DNA of 64,000 nt from FEN-299 sp963727765 (GCA_963727765.1 CAVSGZ010000007.1:620001-684000), one strand, 5' to 3'. Shown: positions 25,935 through 34,962, numbered from the stretch's first letter. Numbers and translations are program-made. Notes: generated by a model not told the origin, from the sequence alone.

Positions 25935-26509
25935 ATTCCGTCTGCGTGTTCTGCGGGTCGAGCGACGGGTTGCGGCCGGCCTACGCGGCTGCCGCGAGGG
26001 CGCTGGGGCGGACCGTGGCCGAGCGCGGGATCACGCTGGTCTACGGCGGCGGCAACGTCGGCCTGATGCGCGAGCTGGCCGACGCCGCGCTGCGGGCAGG
26101 CGGCCGCGTCATTGGCATCATCCCCGAGCAGCTCGCGCGCCGCGAGCGCGCGCACCACGGCGTGACCGAGCTTCGCATCGTGAGCTCGATGCCCGAGCGG
26201 AAGGCGCTCATGGTCGAGCTGAGCGACGCATTCGTCGCGCTGCCGGGCGGTGTCGGCACGCTCGACGAGCTGTTCGAGGTGCTGACGTGGGCGCAACTCG
26301 GCCTGCACCACAAGCCGTGCGCGCTGCTCGACGTCGATGGGTACTTCGACGATCTGGTGAGCCAGATCGAACGGGCGCGGCGGGAAGGATTCCTCGATGG
26401 CACGGCGGCCATTCCGCTGGTCGACCGCGATCCTGCGCGGCTGCTGGACCGCGTCATCGATTCGTCGAAGGCCGCCGCGCTCTCGACAACCGGGGCCGAC
26501 CCACAGTAG
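25931..26509 (+). CDS. LOG family (TIGR00730) Rossmann-fold protein
   Basis: Cytokinin riboside 5'-monophosphate phosphoribohydrolase-like protein of 192 residues. It has CVFCGSSDG at the start, VYGGGNVGLMRELADAAL, the PGGVGTLDELFEVLTWAQLG motif and R-x-x-x-M (MPERKAL). Many bacterial members are nucleotide-5'-monophosphate nucleosidases rather than cytokinin enzymes, or lysine-decarboxylase-annotated proteins of unknown role. GTG 25931 overlaps the PAP2 stop. Its own stop codon TAG overlaps the -10 of the tRNA promoter. Confidence 0.88.
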   Translation: MNSVCVFCGSSDGLRPAYAAAARALGRTVAERGITLVYGGGNVGLMRELADAALRAGGRVIGIIPEQLARRERAHHGVTELRIVSSMPERKALMVELSDAFVALPGGVGTLDELFEVLTWAQLGLHHKPCALLDVDGYFDDLVSQIERARREGFLDGTAAIPLVDRDPARLLDRVIDSSKAAALSTTGADPQ

Positions 26510-26512
26510 AAT
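26483..26512 (+). promoter_or_regulatory. Promoter of tRNA-Phe
   Basis: TCGACA (26483-26488) and TAGAAT (26507-26512) with an 18-base spacer, ending 16 bases before the mature tRNA 5' end. The -10 overlaps the stop codon of the LOG-family gene. Confidence 0.55.
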
Positions 26513-26528
26513 TTCTGTTCCTGCAGGT

Positions 26529-26604
26529 GGCCAGGTAGCTCAGCTGGTAGAGCACTCGGCTGAAAACCGGGGTGTCCCCAGTTCAACTCTGGGCCTGGCC
26601 ACCA
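26529..26604 (+). tRNA. tRNA-Phe (anticodon GAA)
   Basis: A 76-base cloverleaf with CCA encoded. The acceptor stem GGCCAGG pairs perfectly with CCTGGCC, followed by discriminator A and CCA. D-arm GCTCAGCTGGTAGAGC, anticodon loop CTGAAAA (anticodon GAA), and T-arm with GTTCAACTC are all present. This is a standard tRNA-Phe. Confidence 0.97.
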
Positions 26605-26633
26605 TATCTTCCCCGCACAACAAAGAACTCAGA

Positions 26634-26646
26634 GCTCAAGGCTCAG
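26634..26646. repeat. Copy of a 13-base intergenic repeat (inverse orientation)
   Basis: GCTCAAGGCTCAG is the exact inverse complement of CTGAGCCTTGAGC at 44769-44781, both in intergenic DNA. It lies between tRNA-Phe and the FKBP gene, inside a degenerate CTCAGAGCTCAAGGCTCAGG run. Confidence 0.5.
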
Positions 26647-26700
26647 GCCTGGCACAAAACGCTTGCCTCGCCTCGAACAAACCTGACAGGATAAGCGGCT

Positions 26701-27549
26701 ATGACTTTCTCAACGTCTCGGATATCGTTCATCGTCCTCTCGGTCTTCGCTGCCGTCGCGCTCGTACCCCCTGTCTCGGCGCTCGCGCAGGCTCCGGCGC
26801 AGCCCACCATGGCTGCCCAGGTTGAGAATCCCCCGGCGGATGCTCTGAAGACTGAATCTGGCCTCGCTTACAAGGTCGAAACGCCCGGGTCCGGCACGGT
26901 TTCCCCGACCGACAACGACCGGGTGAAGCTCGTCGGTTACTTCTGGACCAGGGAATCCGATGAGAAGAAGCCCGGTGGGCTTGGTTCGCCGGCCACTCCC
27001 ATGGCGATGAGCCGGATCCTCCTTCCCGGCCTGCATGAAGCTCTGGCCCTGATGACGACCGGGGAGAAAATGCGCGTCTGGCTGCCCGAAAGACTGGCCT
27101 TTGCAGGCGCTGCCGGCAAGCCGAAGGGGCCGCTGATGCTCGAACTCATGCTCCTCAACGTGACTCCGATTGCGACACCGCCGCCTGACGTGGCTGCTCC
27201 ACCCGCAGATGCCCAGGTCACCGCGTCCGGCCTGGCCAGCAAGGTCCTCAGGCCCGGCACCGGGAGCCAGCACCCGAAGGCCAACAGTGTCGTCAGCGTG
27301 GACTACACGGGCTGGACGACAGATGGCCACATGTTCGAAAGTTCGGTCGTCAAAGGGATGCCCGTCACGTTCCCGCTCGACAAGGTCATCAAGGGCTGGA
27401 CCGAGGGAGTCCAGTTGATGGTCCCCGGAGAGTCGCGGCGCTTCTGGATTCCCGCCAAGCTGGCCTACGAGGGCAGCACCAGGCCGGGCGTGCCGACGGG
27501 GATGCTCGTGTTCGACATCGATCTGCTGGCCATCGACAGCAGCAAGTAG
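26701..27549 (+). CDS. Exported tandem FKBP-type peptidyl-prolyl isomerase
   Basis: A 282-residue protein with a signal peptide (FIVLSVFAAVALVPPVSALAQ, in part) and two FKBP-like units. The first (about 45-150) is degenerate: its core reads VKLVGYFWTRESDEKKPGG and lacks the usual YTG/F-D pocket. The second (about 170-278) is canonical: VSVDYTGWTTDGHMFESS, KVIKGWTEGVQLMVPGE, AKLAYEG and LVFDIDLLAI. It probably acts as a periplasmic foldase or chaperone. It follows the tRNA by 96 bases. Confidence 0.88.
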   Translation: MTFSTSRISFIVLSVFAAVALVPPVSALAQAPAQPTMAAQVENPPADALKTESGLAYKVETPGSGTVSPTDNDRVKLVGYFWTRESDEKKPGGLGSPATPMAMSRILLPGLHEALALMTTGEKMRVWLPERLAFAGAAGKPKGPLMLELMLLNVTPIATPPPDVAAPPADAQVTASGLASKVLRPGTGSQHPKANSVVSVDYTGWTTDGHMFESSVVKGMPVTFPLDKVIKGWTEGVQLMVPGESRRFWIPAKLAYEGSTRPGVPTGMLVFDIDLLAIDSSK

Positions 27550-27562
27550 CGGATGGGCGACG

Positions 27563-28543
27563 ATGCCCTTCCTTCCTCTCGATTCGCCGGCCCGGGCAGG
27601 TGGCGCACAACTGGTGGCCACACTCGGGCCGGCTTCCTTCGACCGCATCATCGAGCTGGCTGTCGCCGGCGCAACGGCGTTCCGGCTGAATGCGTCCCAC
27701 CTCGGCCTTGATGAGTTGTCTCTGGCGCTGGCGACGGTCCGGCGACTGTGCCCGGAGGCCCCGATCCTCGTGGACCTCCAGGGCGCCAAGATGCGGATCG
27801 GGCTGCGCGCTCCGCTCACGGTGGCTGTCGACGACGTCGTGTCCTTCTCGACCGGAGAGGATGCGGATGTCTACGCGCCTCACCCTGAACTGTTCGCCCA
27901 GACGAAAGCCGGGGACACGCTCAGCGTCGACGACGGGCGGGTGAGATTTGAGATCCTACGAACGGGACCGCGGACGCTCGAGGCACGGGTCACCGAGGGC
28001 GGCCGACTTCAGCCGAACAAAGGGCTGAACGTCGTTCAGCATCCCGTCCGGCTGGAACGACTGACCGAGCGGGACCAGGCCGTGTGCCGACTTGTCGCCC
28101 ACCAGTCCGCCGCCCTGGCCTACTCGTTCATGATCGACGGCACCGAAGCCGGCTGGCTGCGCGCTGCGGCGCCGGGCAGCCGCGTGGTCGGCAAGGTGGA
28201 GCGCGCCGAGGCGCTGTCCCACCTCGAGGAGATGGCCACGCGTGTCGACGCGATCTGGATTTGCCGCGGCGACCTGGGCGCGCAGCTCGGCCCCGGGGCA
28301 CTGGCGCGCGCGGTCGCCTCGCTCGAACCCTCGCGCCTGGCCGTGCCCGTCCTGATGGCGGGCCAGGTTCTCGAACATCTGACCGACCACCTCGAGCCAA
28401 CCCGGTCAGAGGTCTGTCACCTGTTCGATCTCGTCTCCCGCGGCTTCGCCGGCATCGTCCTCTCCGACGAAACGGCGATCGGCTTGAACCCGCCTCACGC
28501 CGTCTCCACGGCCGCTGGACTGCTGGCGGCTTTCCGCAGCTGA
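27563..28543 (+). CDS. Pyruvate-kinase-like protein lacking the C-terminal domain
   Basis: 326 residues against 470-590 for pyruvate kinase. The barrel (A) and B domains are recognisable: LVATLGPAS, FRLNASH, VDLQGAKMRIG, SVDDG and LQPNKGLNV. Catalytic Lys211 and Glu213 are kept (GKVERAEAL), as is metal ligand Asp237 (CRGDLGAQLGP). Changes: the conserved Thr of the ATQMLES motif is Gly267 (AGQVLEHL), DLxGPKIR reads DLQGAKMR, and the whole allosteric C domain is missing. EPTRSEV and SDETAIG remain. It may be a divergent kinase or lyase acting on another enol or oxo-acid. It lies 13 bases after the FKBP gene. Confidence 0.75.
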   Translation: MPFLPLDSPARAGGAQLVATLGPASFDRIIELAVAGATAFRLNASHLGLDELSLALATVRRLCPEAPILVDLQGAKMRIGLRAPLTVAVDDVVSFSTGEDADVYAPHPELFAQTKAGDTLSVDDGRVRFEILRTGPRTLEARVTEGGRLQPNKGLNVVQHPVRLERLTERDQAVCRLVAHQSAALAYSFMIDGTEAGWLRAAAPGSRVVGKVERAEALSHLEEMATRVDAIWICRGDLGAQLGPGALARAVASLEPSRLAVPVLMAGQVLEHLTDHLEPTRSEVCHLFDLVSRGFAGIVLSDETAIGLNPPHAVSTAAGLLAAFRS

Positions 28544-28611
28544 CGCGCCCTGCGCGGCTCGAGAACGCCGGCCTCGGTGTCGGAGCCGAGCGCGTCCGGC
28601 CATCGGTTCTC

Positions 28612-29283
28612 TCAGCGCGTCGCCACGATCTCCGCGCGTGCCGCCTCCACCCACGCCGGCAAGTCCAGCAGGCTGCGCAGCCGCACGGCGGCCCGCGAGA
28701 AGTCCTGTCCGACCGTTGACGGACACGGCACCGCCACGCACCGGAGTCCGGCGGCCGTAGCGGCGGACACACCGTTGTAGGAGTCCTCCACCACCAGGCA
28801 GGCCTCGCCCGGCAGCCCGAGGCGCCGCACCGTCTCGAGGAAAATGTCCGGGGCGGGCTTTCCGCGCTCGACGTCGTGCCCGGAAACCACCAGCTCGAAC
28901 ATCCCTTCCAGGCCGAGGCCGGCCAGCGTCGCCCGGATGATCCGGGGCGCAGACGACGAGGCCAGCGCCAGACGAAGCCCGGATGCCCGCAGCGCGGACA
29001 GCGCGACCGGCACACCAGCCATCGCCTGCAGCGGACGACCGAGCAGGTGCACGACTCGGCCGATCCAGGCCTCGGCCAGGTCCGGCTCTGCCGGCTCCAG
29101 ATGGTAGCGGGCGCGCAGCAGCCGGAACACGTCGCGGTCGGTGCAGCCGTAGAAGTTGTCGTTGGCCTCGTGCGTGTAGGTGACGCCCTGCTCGGCGAGC
29201 AGGGCGCGCGTCGCCTCGAAGTGGATCGGCTCCGAGTCGATCAGGACGCCGTCCATGTCGAAGATGACGGCCGCGAGCGGCAT
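28612..29283 (-). CDS. HAD-superfamily (subfamily IA) phosphatase/phosphoglucomutase-like protein
   Basis: A 223-residue HAD hydrolase with motif I VIFDMDGVLIDSEP, motif II LALASSS, Lys of motif III in ERGKPAPDIFLE and motif IV VVEDSYNGVSAA. The helical cap between motifs I and II resembles beta-phosphoglucomutase and sugar-phosphate phosphatases. ATG 29283 lies 14 bases after the tex stop in its corrected frame; a GTG at 29295 is possible. Because of the tex frameshift, an open frame runs from tex into this gene, but a single fused product is not supported. Confidence 0.88.
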   Translation of the reverse strand: MPLAAVIFDMDGVLIDSEPIHFEATRALLAEQGVTYTHEANDNFYGCTDRDVFRLLRARYHLEPAEPDLAEAWIGRVVHLLGRPLQAMAGVPVALSALRASGLRLALASSSAPRIIRATLAGLGLEGMFELVVSGHDVERGKPAPDIFLETVRRLGLPGEACLVVEDSYNGVSAATAAGLRCVAVPCPSTVGQDFSRAAVRLRSLLDLPAWVEAARAEIVATR

Positions 29284-29297
29284 CGTGGAATCCACGG

Positions 29298-31710
29298 CTA
29301 GGAGCGCTTCAGCAGGCGGGAGAACGCCGCGCCCATGGCCGTCTCGACGGCGGGCCCCCGCGGAACGGCCGGCGGCGGCGCGACGGGCTTGCTGCGTCGT
29401 GGCGGCCGCGGCGGCGCGCTCTCGCGAGGCGGGCGCGGCACCTGCACGCGCGGGGCGGCCTGGGCCGGCCGCTTGTCGAACCGCATCGTGAGGGCGATCC
29501 GCTTGCGCTCGAGATCCACCTCGAGCACCTTGACGTGCACGATGTCGCCCGACTTCACGACGTCGTGCGGATCCTTGACGAACCGGTCCGCGAGGCGCGA
29601 GACGTGCACGAGGCCGTCCTGGTGGACGCCGATGTCGACAAACGCGCCGAAGGTGGCCACATTGGTCACCACGCCCTCGAGCAGCATCCCCGCCTTGAGG
29701 TCCGCCAGAATCGTCGAGCCCTTCCTTGAACGCCGCGACGCGAAACGGCGGCCGCGGATCCTGGCCTGGCGCCCGAAGCTCCGACAGGATGTCGTTGAGC
29801 GTCGCCGTCCCGATCGTGTCGTCGAGGAAGTCGTCGAGCGCGATCGCCTGCAGCGCCTCCTCGTTGCCGACCAGTTCCACCACGGGCCGCTCCACCGACG
29901 CCGCCATCCGCTCGACCAGCGCGTACAGCTCGGGGTGGATGCGCGTCGCGTCGAGCACCTGGTCTCCGCTGTGCACGCGCAGGAACCCGGCCGCCTGTTC
30001 GAAGGCGCGATCGCTCAGGCCCGGGACGCTCCGCAATTCCTCGCGGCTCTTGAACAGCCCGGCGGTCGACCGCACGGCGACGATGTTGTCGGCGAGGCGG
30101 TGGTTGAGGCCCGCCACGCGGCCGAGCAGCGCCGAACTCGCGGTGTTGAGGTCCACGCCGACCTCGCAGACGCAGTCCTCGATCGTGGCCACGAGCGCGC
30201 GCGAGAGATGGGCCTGGTTGACGTCGTGCTGGTACTGCCCCACACCGATCGTCCGCGGCTCGATCTTGACGAGTTCGGCCAGCGGGTCCTGCAGCCTGTG
30301 CGCGACATTGACGGCAGCCCGCAGCGCGACCTCGAGCGCCGACAGCTCACGCGCGGCCAGGCGCGAGGAGGCGAACGACGACGCTCCCGCCTCCGACACG
30401 ATCACCTTGCTGAACCGGAGCTCTGGGAGGCGTTTCGCGACATCCGACAGCAGCCGGTCGGTCTCGCGCGAGCCGCTGCCGTTGCCGATGCCCACCAGTT
30501 CGACGCCGTGGCGGGCGATCAGCCCCGCCAGCGCCTCCGCCGACGGGTCCCACTCGTTCTTCGGCTGGTGCGGGAACATCGTCACCGTCTCGAGCACGGA
30601 CCCGGCCGGATCGACGACGCCCACCTTGATGCCGGTGCGCAGACCCGGATCGATGCCCATCACGGTCCGCCGCCCCGCCGGCGCCGCCATGAGCAGATCG
30701 CGCAGGCTCCGCGCGTAGCTCTGGATGGCGTCGCGCTCGGCCTGCTCACGCAGCCAGCCCTCGATCTCGACCTGCACGTAAGGGAAGATCTTCATCTTCC
30801 ACGCGCGGCGCACGGCATCGAGCAGCCACGCGTCGGCCGGCCGCCCTTGGTTCCCGATGCCGAAGTGCGCGGCGACCATCTGCTCGGGAATGCCGGGCAC
30901 CTCGTGCGGCGCCTCCACCGGACCCGGCGGCTGGCCCTCACACGCCTCGGTTGCGCCGGGCGCGGCCGCGGGAGCCGCGTCGACCGGACCCGGCAGCACC
31001 AGCGTCAGGCGCAGCACGCCTTCCTTCCGGCCACGGAACAGGGCGAGAACACGATGCGCGGGCAGCGATCGGGCCGGCTCGCTGAAGGCGAAGTACTCGG
31101 CGAACTTCGCGCCCTTCTCCTGCTTCCCCTCGACCACCTTGGCCTGGAGGACGGCCTGGGCGAGCACGTGCTGGCGCAGGGCGTCGAGCAGGCGCGAGTC
31201 CTCGGCGAACCGCTCCATCAGGATCCAGCGGGCGCCGTCGAGCGCCGCCACGCGATCCGCGATGCCCTTCTCCGCGTCGACGAACCGGTCGCCCTCTTCA
31301 TCCGGTGTGAGATGCGGGCTCGACAGCAGCAGGTCGGCCAGCGCCTCGAGGCCGAGCTCGCGCGCCTGGTTGGCGCGGCTGCGCCGCTTCTGCTTGAACG
31401 GCAGGTACAGGTCTTCGAGGCGCGCGCGCGTCTCGGCCGTGGCCACCTGGGCCTGCAGGTCGGGCGTGAGCCGCCCCTGCTCGCCGATGGCCTTGAGGAT
31501 GAACGCCCGGCGCTCGTCGAGCTCGCGAACCTGCTGAAGCCGATCCTCCACGGCCCGGAGACAGGCGAGGGTCAGGCCACCGGTCGCCTCCTTTCGATAC
31601 CGCGCGAGGAACGGCACCGTGGCCCCCTCGCTCAGCAGTCTCAGGACGGCTTCGATCTGGTCTTCCCGAACCCCGAGTTCCCCGGCTATCCGACGGACGG
31701 TCGTCTCCAT
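29298..31710 (-). CDS. tex: Tex-like S1 RNA-binding transcription factor, frameshifted near 29720
   Basis: Tex/YhgF-type RNA-binding protein. From ATG 31710 the reading frame gives the N-terminal helical domain (VPFLARYRKEATGGL), the YqgF/RNase H-like domain (VMGIDPGLRTGIKVGVVD), the HhH pair (LNTASSALLGRVAGLN, SVPGLSDRAFEQAAGFLRV) and reaches RPPFRVAAFKEG. There the frame is lost: one extra G in GGG (29719-29721) shifts it. Removing it restores EGSTILADLKAGMLLEGVV and a full S1 domain (FGAFVDIGVHQDGLVHVS), with a basic Pro/Arg tail ending at 29298. Corrected length is about 803 residues. Probably a sequence error; otherwise a Tex truncated before S1. Confidence 0.82.
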
Positions 31711-31777
31711 AACACCACGGCTCCCCGGCACACGACCCCTGATCCTAGCAAACTTCGCGAGGGGAATTCCGCCAATT

Positions 31778-33118
31778 TCACCCAAGGCGGTAGCGCACGA
31801 CCAGGAAGTAGGCCACGAGCAGCGCCGCCATGACATAGGCCACGACATGGACGTCGCGGCGACGCCCGCTCAGGAGCTTGACCACCGGGTAGGCGATGAA
31901 CCCGAGCGCCAGCCCGTCGGCGATCGACGAGGACAGCGGGATGCCCGCCATGGTCAGGAACACCGGGACGGCCTCCGACGGATCGTCCCACGCGACGCGG
32001 CGCGCGCTCTGCATCATCATTGCGCCCACGATCACGAGCGCCGGAGCGGTCAGCGGCGGGTAGCCGGCCATCATCTTGACGAGCGGGCCGAACAGCAGGG
32101 CCAGCAGGAACAGCAGGCCGGTCACGACCGCCGTCAGGCCGGTTCGCCCGCCCGCCGCCACGCCCGCCGCGCTCTCGATGTAGCACGTGATGGTGCTCGT
32201 GCCCAGGCACGCGCCCGCGGTGATCCCGGTCGCGTCGACGAGCAGCGCGCGGCTGGCGCGGGGCAGCTTGCCGTCCTCGAGCAGGTTCGCCTGCTCGGCG
32301 ACGCCGATGAGCGTGCCGACCGTGTCGAAGAGGCCCATGAAGAGGAACACGATCACGAACGGCAGGAGCTGCGGGTCGAGCGCCCGCCGGATGTCGGCCT
32401 GGAAAGCAGCCCGCCCGTGAATCTCCGGGAACCCGACGATGCCCGCAAATTGGATCTTCCCGAGCAGGAGCGCCAGCAGCGCCGACCCGAGCATGCCCCA
32501 GAGCAGCGCGCCGCGGACCTTCCGCGAGAGCAGCACGCCTGCCGCCACCAGCCCGACGGCGAACACGGCGATGTCGGCAGACGCGAGCTGGTTGGTCAGC
32601 CCCACCAGCGTCCCCGGCTTGCCGACGATGAGCCCGGCATGCTGGAGGCCGATCGACGCGATGAACAGGCCGATGCCGGCGGCGATGGCGTTGCGCATGC
32701 TCGGGCTGATGGCGTCGATGACGGCTTCTCGAACGCGCAGCCAGGTGAGCAGGATGAACGCCACGCCGGAGAGGAAGACCATGCCGAGCGCCGTCTGCCA
32801 GGGGTCCGGAACGGCGAGCCGGGCGAGCGCCATCACCACAGTCACGAAGAAGAAGTTCTCTCCCATCCCCGGCGCGAGCGCGATCGGGAAGTCGGCGAAC
32901 ACCCCCATCAGGATCGACGCGGCCGCCGCTCCGAGGCAGGTGGCCAGCAGCACGGCGCCCAGATCCATCCCGGTCGGGTGCCCGGCCAGGTCGGTGGAGA
33001 GGATCGCGGGCTGCACGAAGATGATGTAGGCCATCGTGAGGAAGGTCGTGAGGCCTGCCATCACCTCCATCCGCACGCTGGTGCCGCGCGACGCCAGCCT
33101 GAAGTAGCGAGAGAGCAC
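31778..33118 (-). CDS. NCS2/AzgA-type purine (guanine/hypoxanthine) permease
   Basis: A 446-residue transporter with about 13 hydrophobic segments. EVMAGLTTFLTMAYIIFVQP at the start, GLFDTVGTLIGVAEQANLL in the middle and TSTITCYIESAAGVAAGGRTGLTAV are AzgA-family markers. In the usual APGMGLNAFF loop it reads APGMGENFFF. I chose GTG 33118 because GAGGAGG lies five bases upstream; the open frame continues further but encodes Arg-rich non-hydrophobic residues. It has its own promoter at 33185-33214. Substrate by family: guanine, hypoxanthine or adenine. Confidence 0.88.
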   Translation of the reverse strand: MLSRYFRLASRGTSVRMEVMAGLTTFLTMAYIIFVQPAILSTDLAGHPTGMDLGAVLLATCLGAAAASILMGVFADFPIALAPGMGENFFFVTVVMALARLAVPDPWQTALGMVFLSGVAFILLTWLRVREAVIDAISPSMRNAIAAGIGLFIASIGLQHAGLIVGKPGTLVGLTNQLASADIAVFAVGLVAAGVLLSRKVRGALLWGMLGSALLALLLGKIQFAGIVGFPEIHGRAAFQADIRRALDPQLLPFVIVFLFMGLFDTVGTLIGVAEQANLLEDGKLPRASRALLVDATGITAGACLGTSTITCYIESAAGVAAGGRTGLTAVVTGLLFLLALLFGPLVKMMAGYPPLTAPALVIVGAMMMQSARRVAWDDPSEAVPVFLTMAGIPLSSSIADGLALGFIAYPVVKLLSGRRRDVHVVAYVMAALLVAYFLVVRYRLG

Positions 33119-33184
33119 GTCGGCCTCCTCGTCGGTGCACCGCCGTCGCGGCCGGCGCGTTCGGGGATGCTCCGGACGGGGGCG

Positions 33185-33214
33185 ACGGTACCGGAGGGGG
33201 CAAAAAGCTGTCAA
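33185..33214 (-). promoter_or_regulatory. Promoter of the NCS2 permease gene
   Basis: On the minus strand, TTGACA (33209-33214) and TACCGT (33185-33190) with an 18-base spacer. The leader to GTG 33118 is about 60 bases and GC-rich. I looked for a purine-riboswitch core and did not find one. Confidence 0.55.
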
Positions 33215-33231
33215 GTCCGGCGGTTTTCACT

Positions 33232-33259
33232 TTGCTGGTGCACGGCCTTCTGCTAGGCT
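33232..33259 (+). promoter_or_regulatory. Promoter of the RRM protein gene, followed by a long leader
   Basis: TTGCTG (33232-33237), a 16-base spacer and TAGGCT (33254-33259) preceded by TGC (extended -10). Predicted start near 33267 leaves a leader of about 190 bases before ATG 33457. The whole 33119-33456 gap holds this promoter, the divergent permease promoter and the leader; no confident gene is seen in it. Confidence 0.45.
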
Positions 33260-33456
33260 AGCGGGGAGTGCACAATCCTCCTGCCAGTAGTGGGACACGC
33301 CACGAGCCGATCGAACCCGCCCGTTCATTCGTCCCTCGCAGACGTCACAGCCTGAGCAGCCAGTGTTGAGCCTCACCACGATCAGTCGTTTCATTTGATC
33401 GCCGGGCGGCGCCGTGCACGAGCCGGCGGCGCGCGAGCGAGACAAGGAGCCAGCAC

Positions 33457-33804
33457 ATGGGGCGGAAGCTGTACGTCGGGAACCTGCCGTATCAGGTGGG
33501 CGAAACGGAGCTGCAGGAGCTGTTCGCACAGGCGGGTGCGGTGGAATCGGTGCGCGTGATGCGCGACATGGCGACCGGGCGCGCGCGCGGCTTCGCGTTT
33601 GTCGAGATGGCGACCGACGAAGAGGCTCAGAAGGCGGCCACGCAGTTCAACGGGCACTCGCTCGGCGGACGGGCCCTCACGGTGAACGAGGCCAGGCCGA
33701 AGCCCGAGCACTCGGGCGGGTTCGGCGGCGGCCGCGGCGGGTTCGGCGGCGGCGGCGGCGGCGGTAACAGCCGCGGCGGCAACCGGCGCGAGCCGCGCTG
33801 GTAA
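33457..33804 (+). CDS. Single-RRM glycine-rich RNA-binding protein
   Basis: A 115-residue protein with one RNA recognition motif: RNP2 KLYVGNLPY at residues 4-12 and RNP1 RGFAFVEM at about 44-51. A Gly-rich tail from about residue 87 (GGFGGGRGGFGGGGGGG) ends in Arg/Asn. This is the bacterial cold-inducible Rbp type, resembling cyanobacterial RbpA proteins. AAGGAG lies nine bases before ATG 33457. The long leader is consistent with post-transcriptional, perhaps temperature-related, control, but that is inference. Confidence 0.92.
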   Translation: MGRKLYVGNLPYQVGETELQELFAQAGAVESVRVMRDMATGRARGFAFVEMATDEEAQKAATQFNGHSLGGRALTVNEARPKPEHSGGFGGGRGGFGGGGGGGNSRGGNRREPRW

Positions 33805-33907
33805 CCCGGAACTTGCGGCCTGGAGGATGACGGAGGCGCGAGGGGGCGCGAGACCGGCGTCCCCCAACGCGGCATCTCCATCCCGACCATTCAGAGAGAG
33901 GTACGTT

Positions 33908-34924
33908 GTGAAGACTCGTCTTGCGCTGATCCTGATCGCCGTGGCCGTTGTGGCAGCCTGCAAGAAGGCTCCGGCCGAACCTCCGAAGCCCGCGGCCGCC
34001 CCTGGCACGACGGCGGCGGCCGTCAAGCCGGTGCCCGCCCAGTTGCCCGAGATCGTCGCGCGCGTCAACGGCAGCGCGATCGACCGCGGGGAATTCGAGC
34101 GCGCCGTCAAGACGATCGAAGGCCAGGCCGGCGGCCCGGTGCCGCCCGACCGGCGTGACGCCATCTACCGGCAGCTGCTCGACCAGCTCGTGGCGCTCCG
34201 GCTGCTGTCGCAGGAGTCCACGGCGCTGAAGCTCAGCGTCGCCGACGCCGACATCGACAGCCGAGTGGCGCAGATCAAGAGCCAGTTCCCCAACGAGCAG
34301 GCGTTCACCGCCGCGCTCGCCGAACGCCAGATGACGCCCGACAAGCTGCGGACCGAGATCCAGAGGCAGCTGCAGGCGATGAAGGTCGTCGAGACGCAGA
34401 TCGGGCCCGGCGTGACCATCACCGACGCCGACATCGCCGACTTCTACGCGAAGAACCCCGACAAGTTCGAGGAGCCCGAGGCCGTGCACGTGGCGCACAT
34501 CCTGATTCGGGTCCCCGAGAACGCCGACGCGGCGGCCAAGGGGAAGGCGAAGGCCGAGGCGACCGGCGTGCTGGCCCAGCTCAGGAAGGGCGGCGATTTC
34601 GCGGCGCTGGCCAAGCAGCACTCGCAGGATCCGGGGAGCGCCGCCAACGGCGGCGATCTGGGGTTCGTCCCCAAGGGCCAGACCGTGCCGGCGTTCGAGC
34701 AGGCCGCCTTCGCCCTCAAGCCGGGCCAGCTGAGCGGCCTCGTCGAATCGCCGTTCGGCTTCCACATCATCAAGATGGTCGCTCACCGCGACGGCCGCAA
34801 GGTGCCGCTCCAGGAAGTGAAGGCGCAGGTCGAGCAGTTCCTCAAGCAGCAGAAGATGCAGGAGAAGACGGCGGCTTACGTGGAGCAGCTCAAGAGCAAG
34901 GGCAAGATCGAAATCCTGATGTAG
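33908..34924 (+). CDS. PpiC/SurA-type parvulin peptidyl-prolyl isomerase lipoprotein
   Basis: A 338-residue exported foldase. GTG 33908 starts a lipoprotein signal (LALILIAVAVVAACKK, lipobox VAAC), preceded by AGAGAGG. A SurA-like N-terminal helical domain (ARVNGSAIDRGEFERAV, YRQLLDQLVALRLL) is followed by a parvulin domain: VHVAHILIRV, FAALAKQHSQDPGSAANGGD, LGFVPKGQTVPAFEQAAF, ESPFGFHIIKM. It is membrane-anchored in the periplasm and probably assists outer-membrane or secreted proteins. A strong terminator follows. Confidence 0.92.
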   Translation: MKTRLALILIAVAVVAACKKAPAEPPKPAAAPGTTAAAVKPVPAQLPEIVARVNGSAIDRGEFERAVKTIEGQAGGPVPPDRRDAIYRQLLDQLVALRLLSQESTALKLSVADADIDSRVAQIKSQFPNEQAFTAALAERQMTPDKLRTEIQRQLQAMKVVETQIGPGVTITDADIADFYAKNPDKFEEPEAVHVAHILIRVPENADAAAKGKAKAEATGVLAQLRKGGDFAALAKQHSQDPGSAANGGDLGFVPKGQTVPAFEQAAFALKPGQLSGLVESPFGFHIIKMVAHRDGRKVPLQEVKAQVEQFLKQQKMQEKTAAYVEQLKSKGKIEILM

Positions 34925-34962
34925 CCCCGGCGCGAGGCGCCGGCCGACGCGGAGCAAGACCA

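Noticed and set aside
26601..26700. tRNA-associated integration site
   Set aside because: No integrase, no duplicated tRNA 3' end and no foreign gene follow; downstream genes look native.
28612..31848. A 1078-residue open frame fusing Tex with a HAD phosphatase
   Set aside because: The middle stretch after the frameshift is Arg/Gly/Pro-rich shadow sequence, while the S1 domain is intact in the neighbouring frame. Two genes and one extra base explain it better.
33119..33184. Purine riboswitch upstream of the permease
   Set aside because: The leader is GC-rich and lacks the conserved three-way-junction core; only a promoter is supported.
33227..33394. Minus-strand 55-residue ORF with four cysteines (MKRLIVVRLNTGCSGCDVC...)
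   Set aside because: The Cys pattern is suggestive, but there is no good ribosome-binding site, it lies antisense to the RRM leader, and it crosses the RRM promoter. I cannot support it as a gene without conservation.
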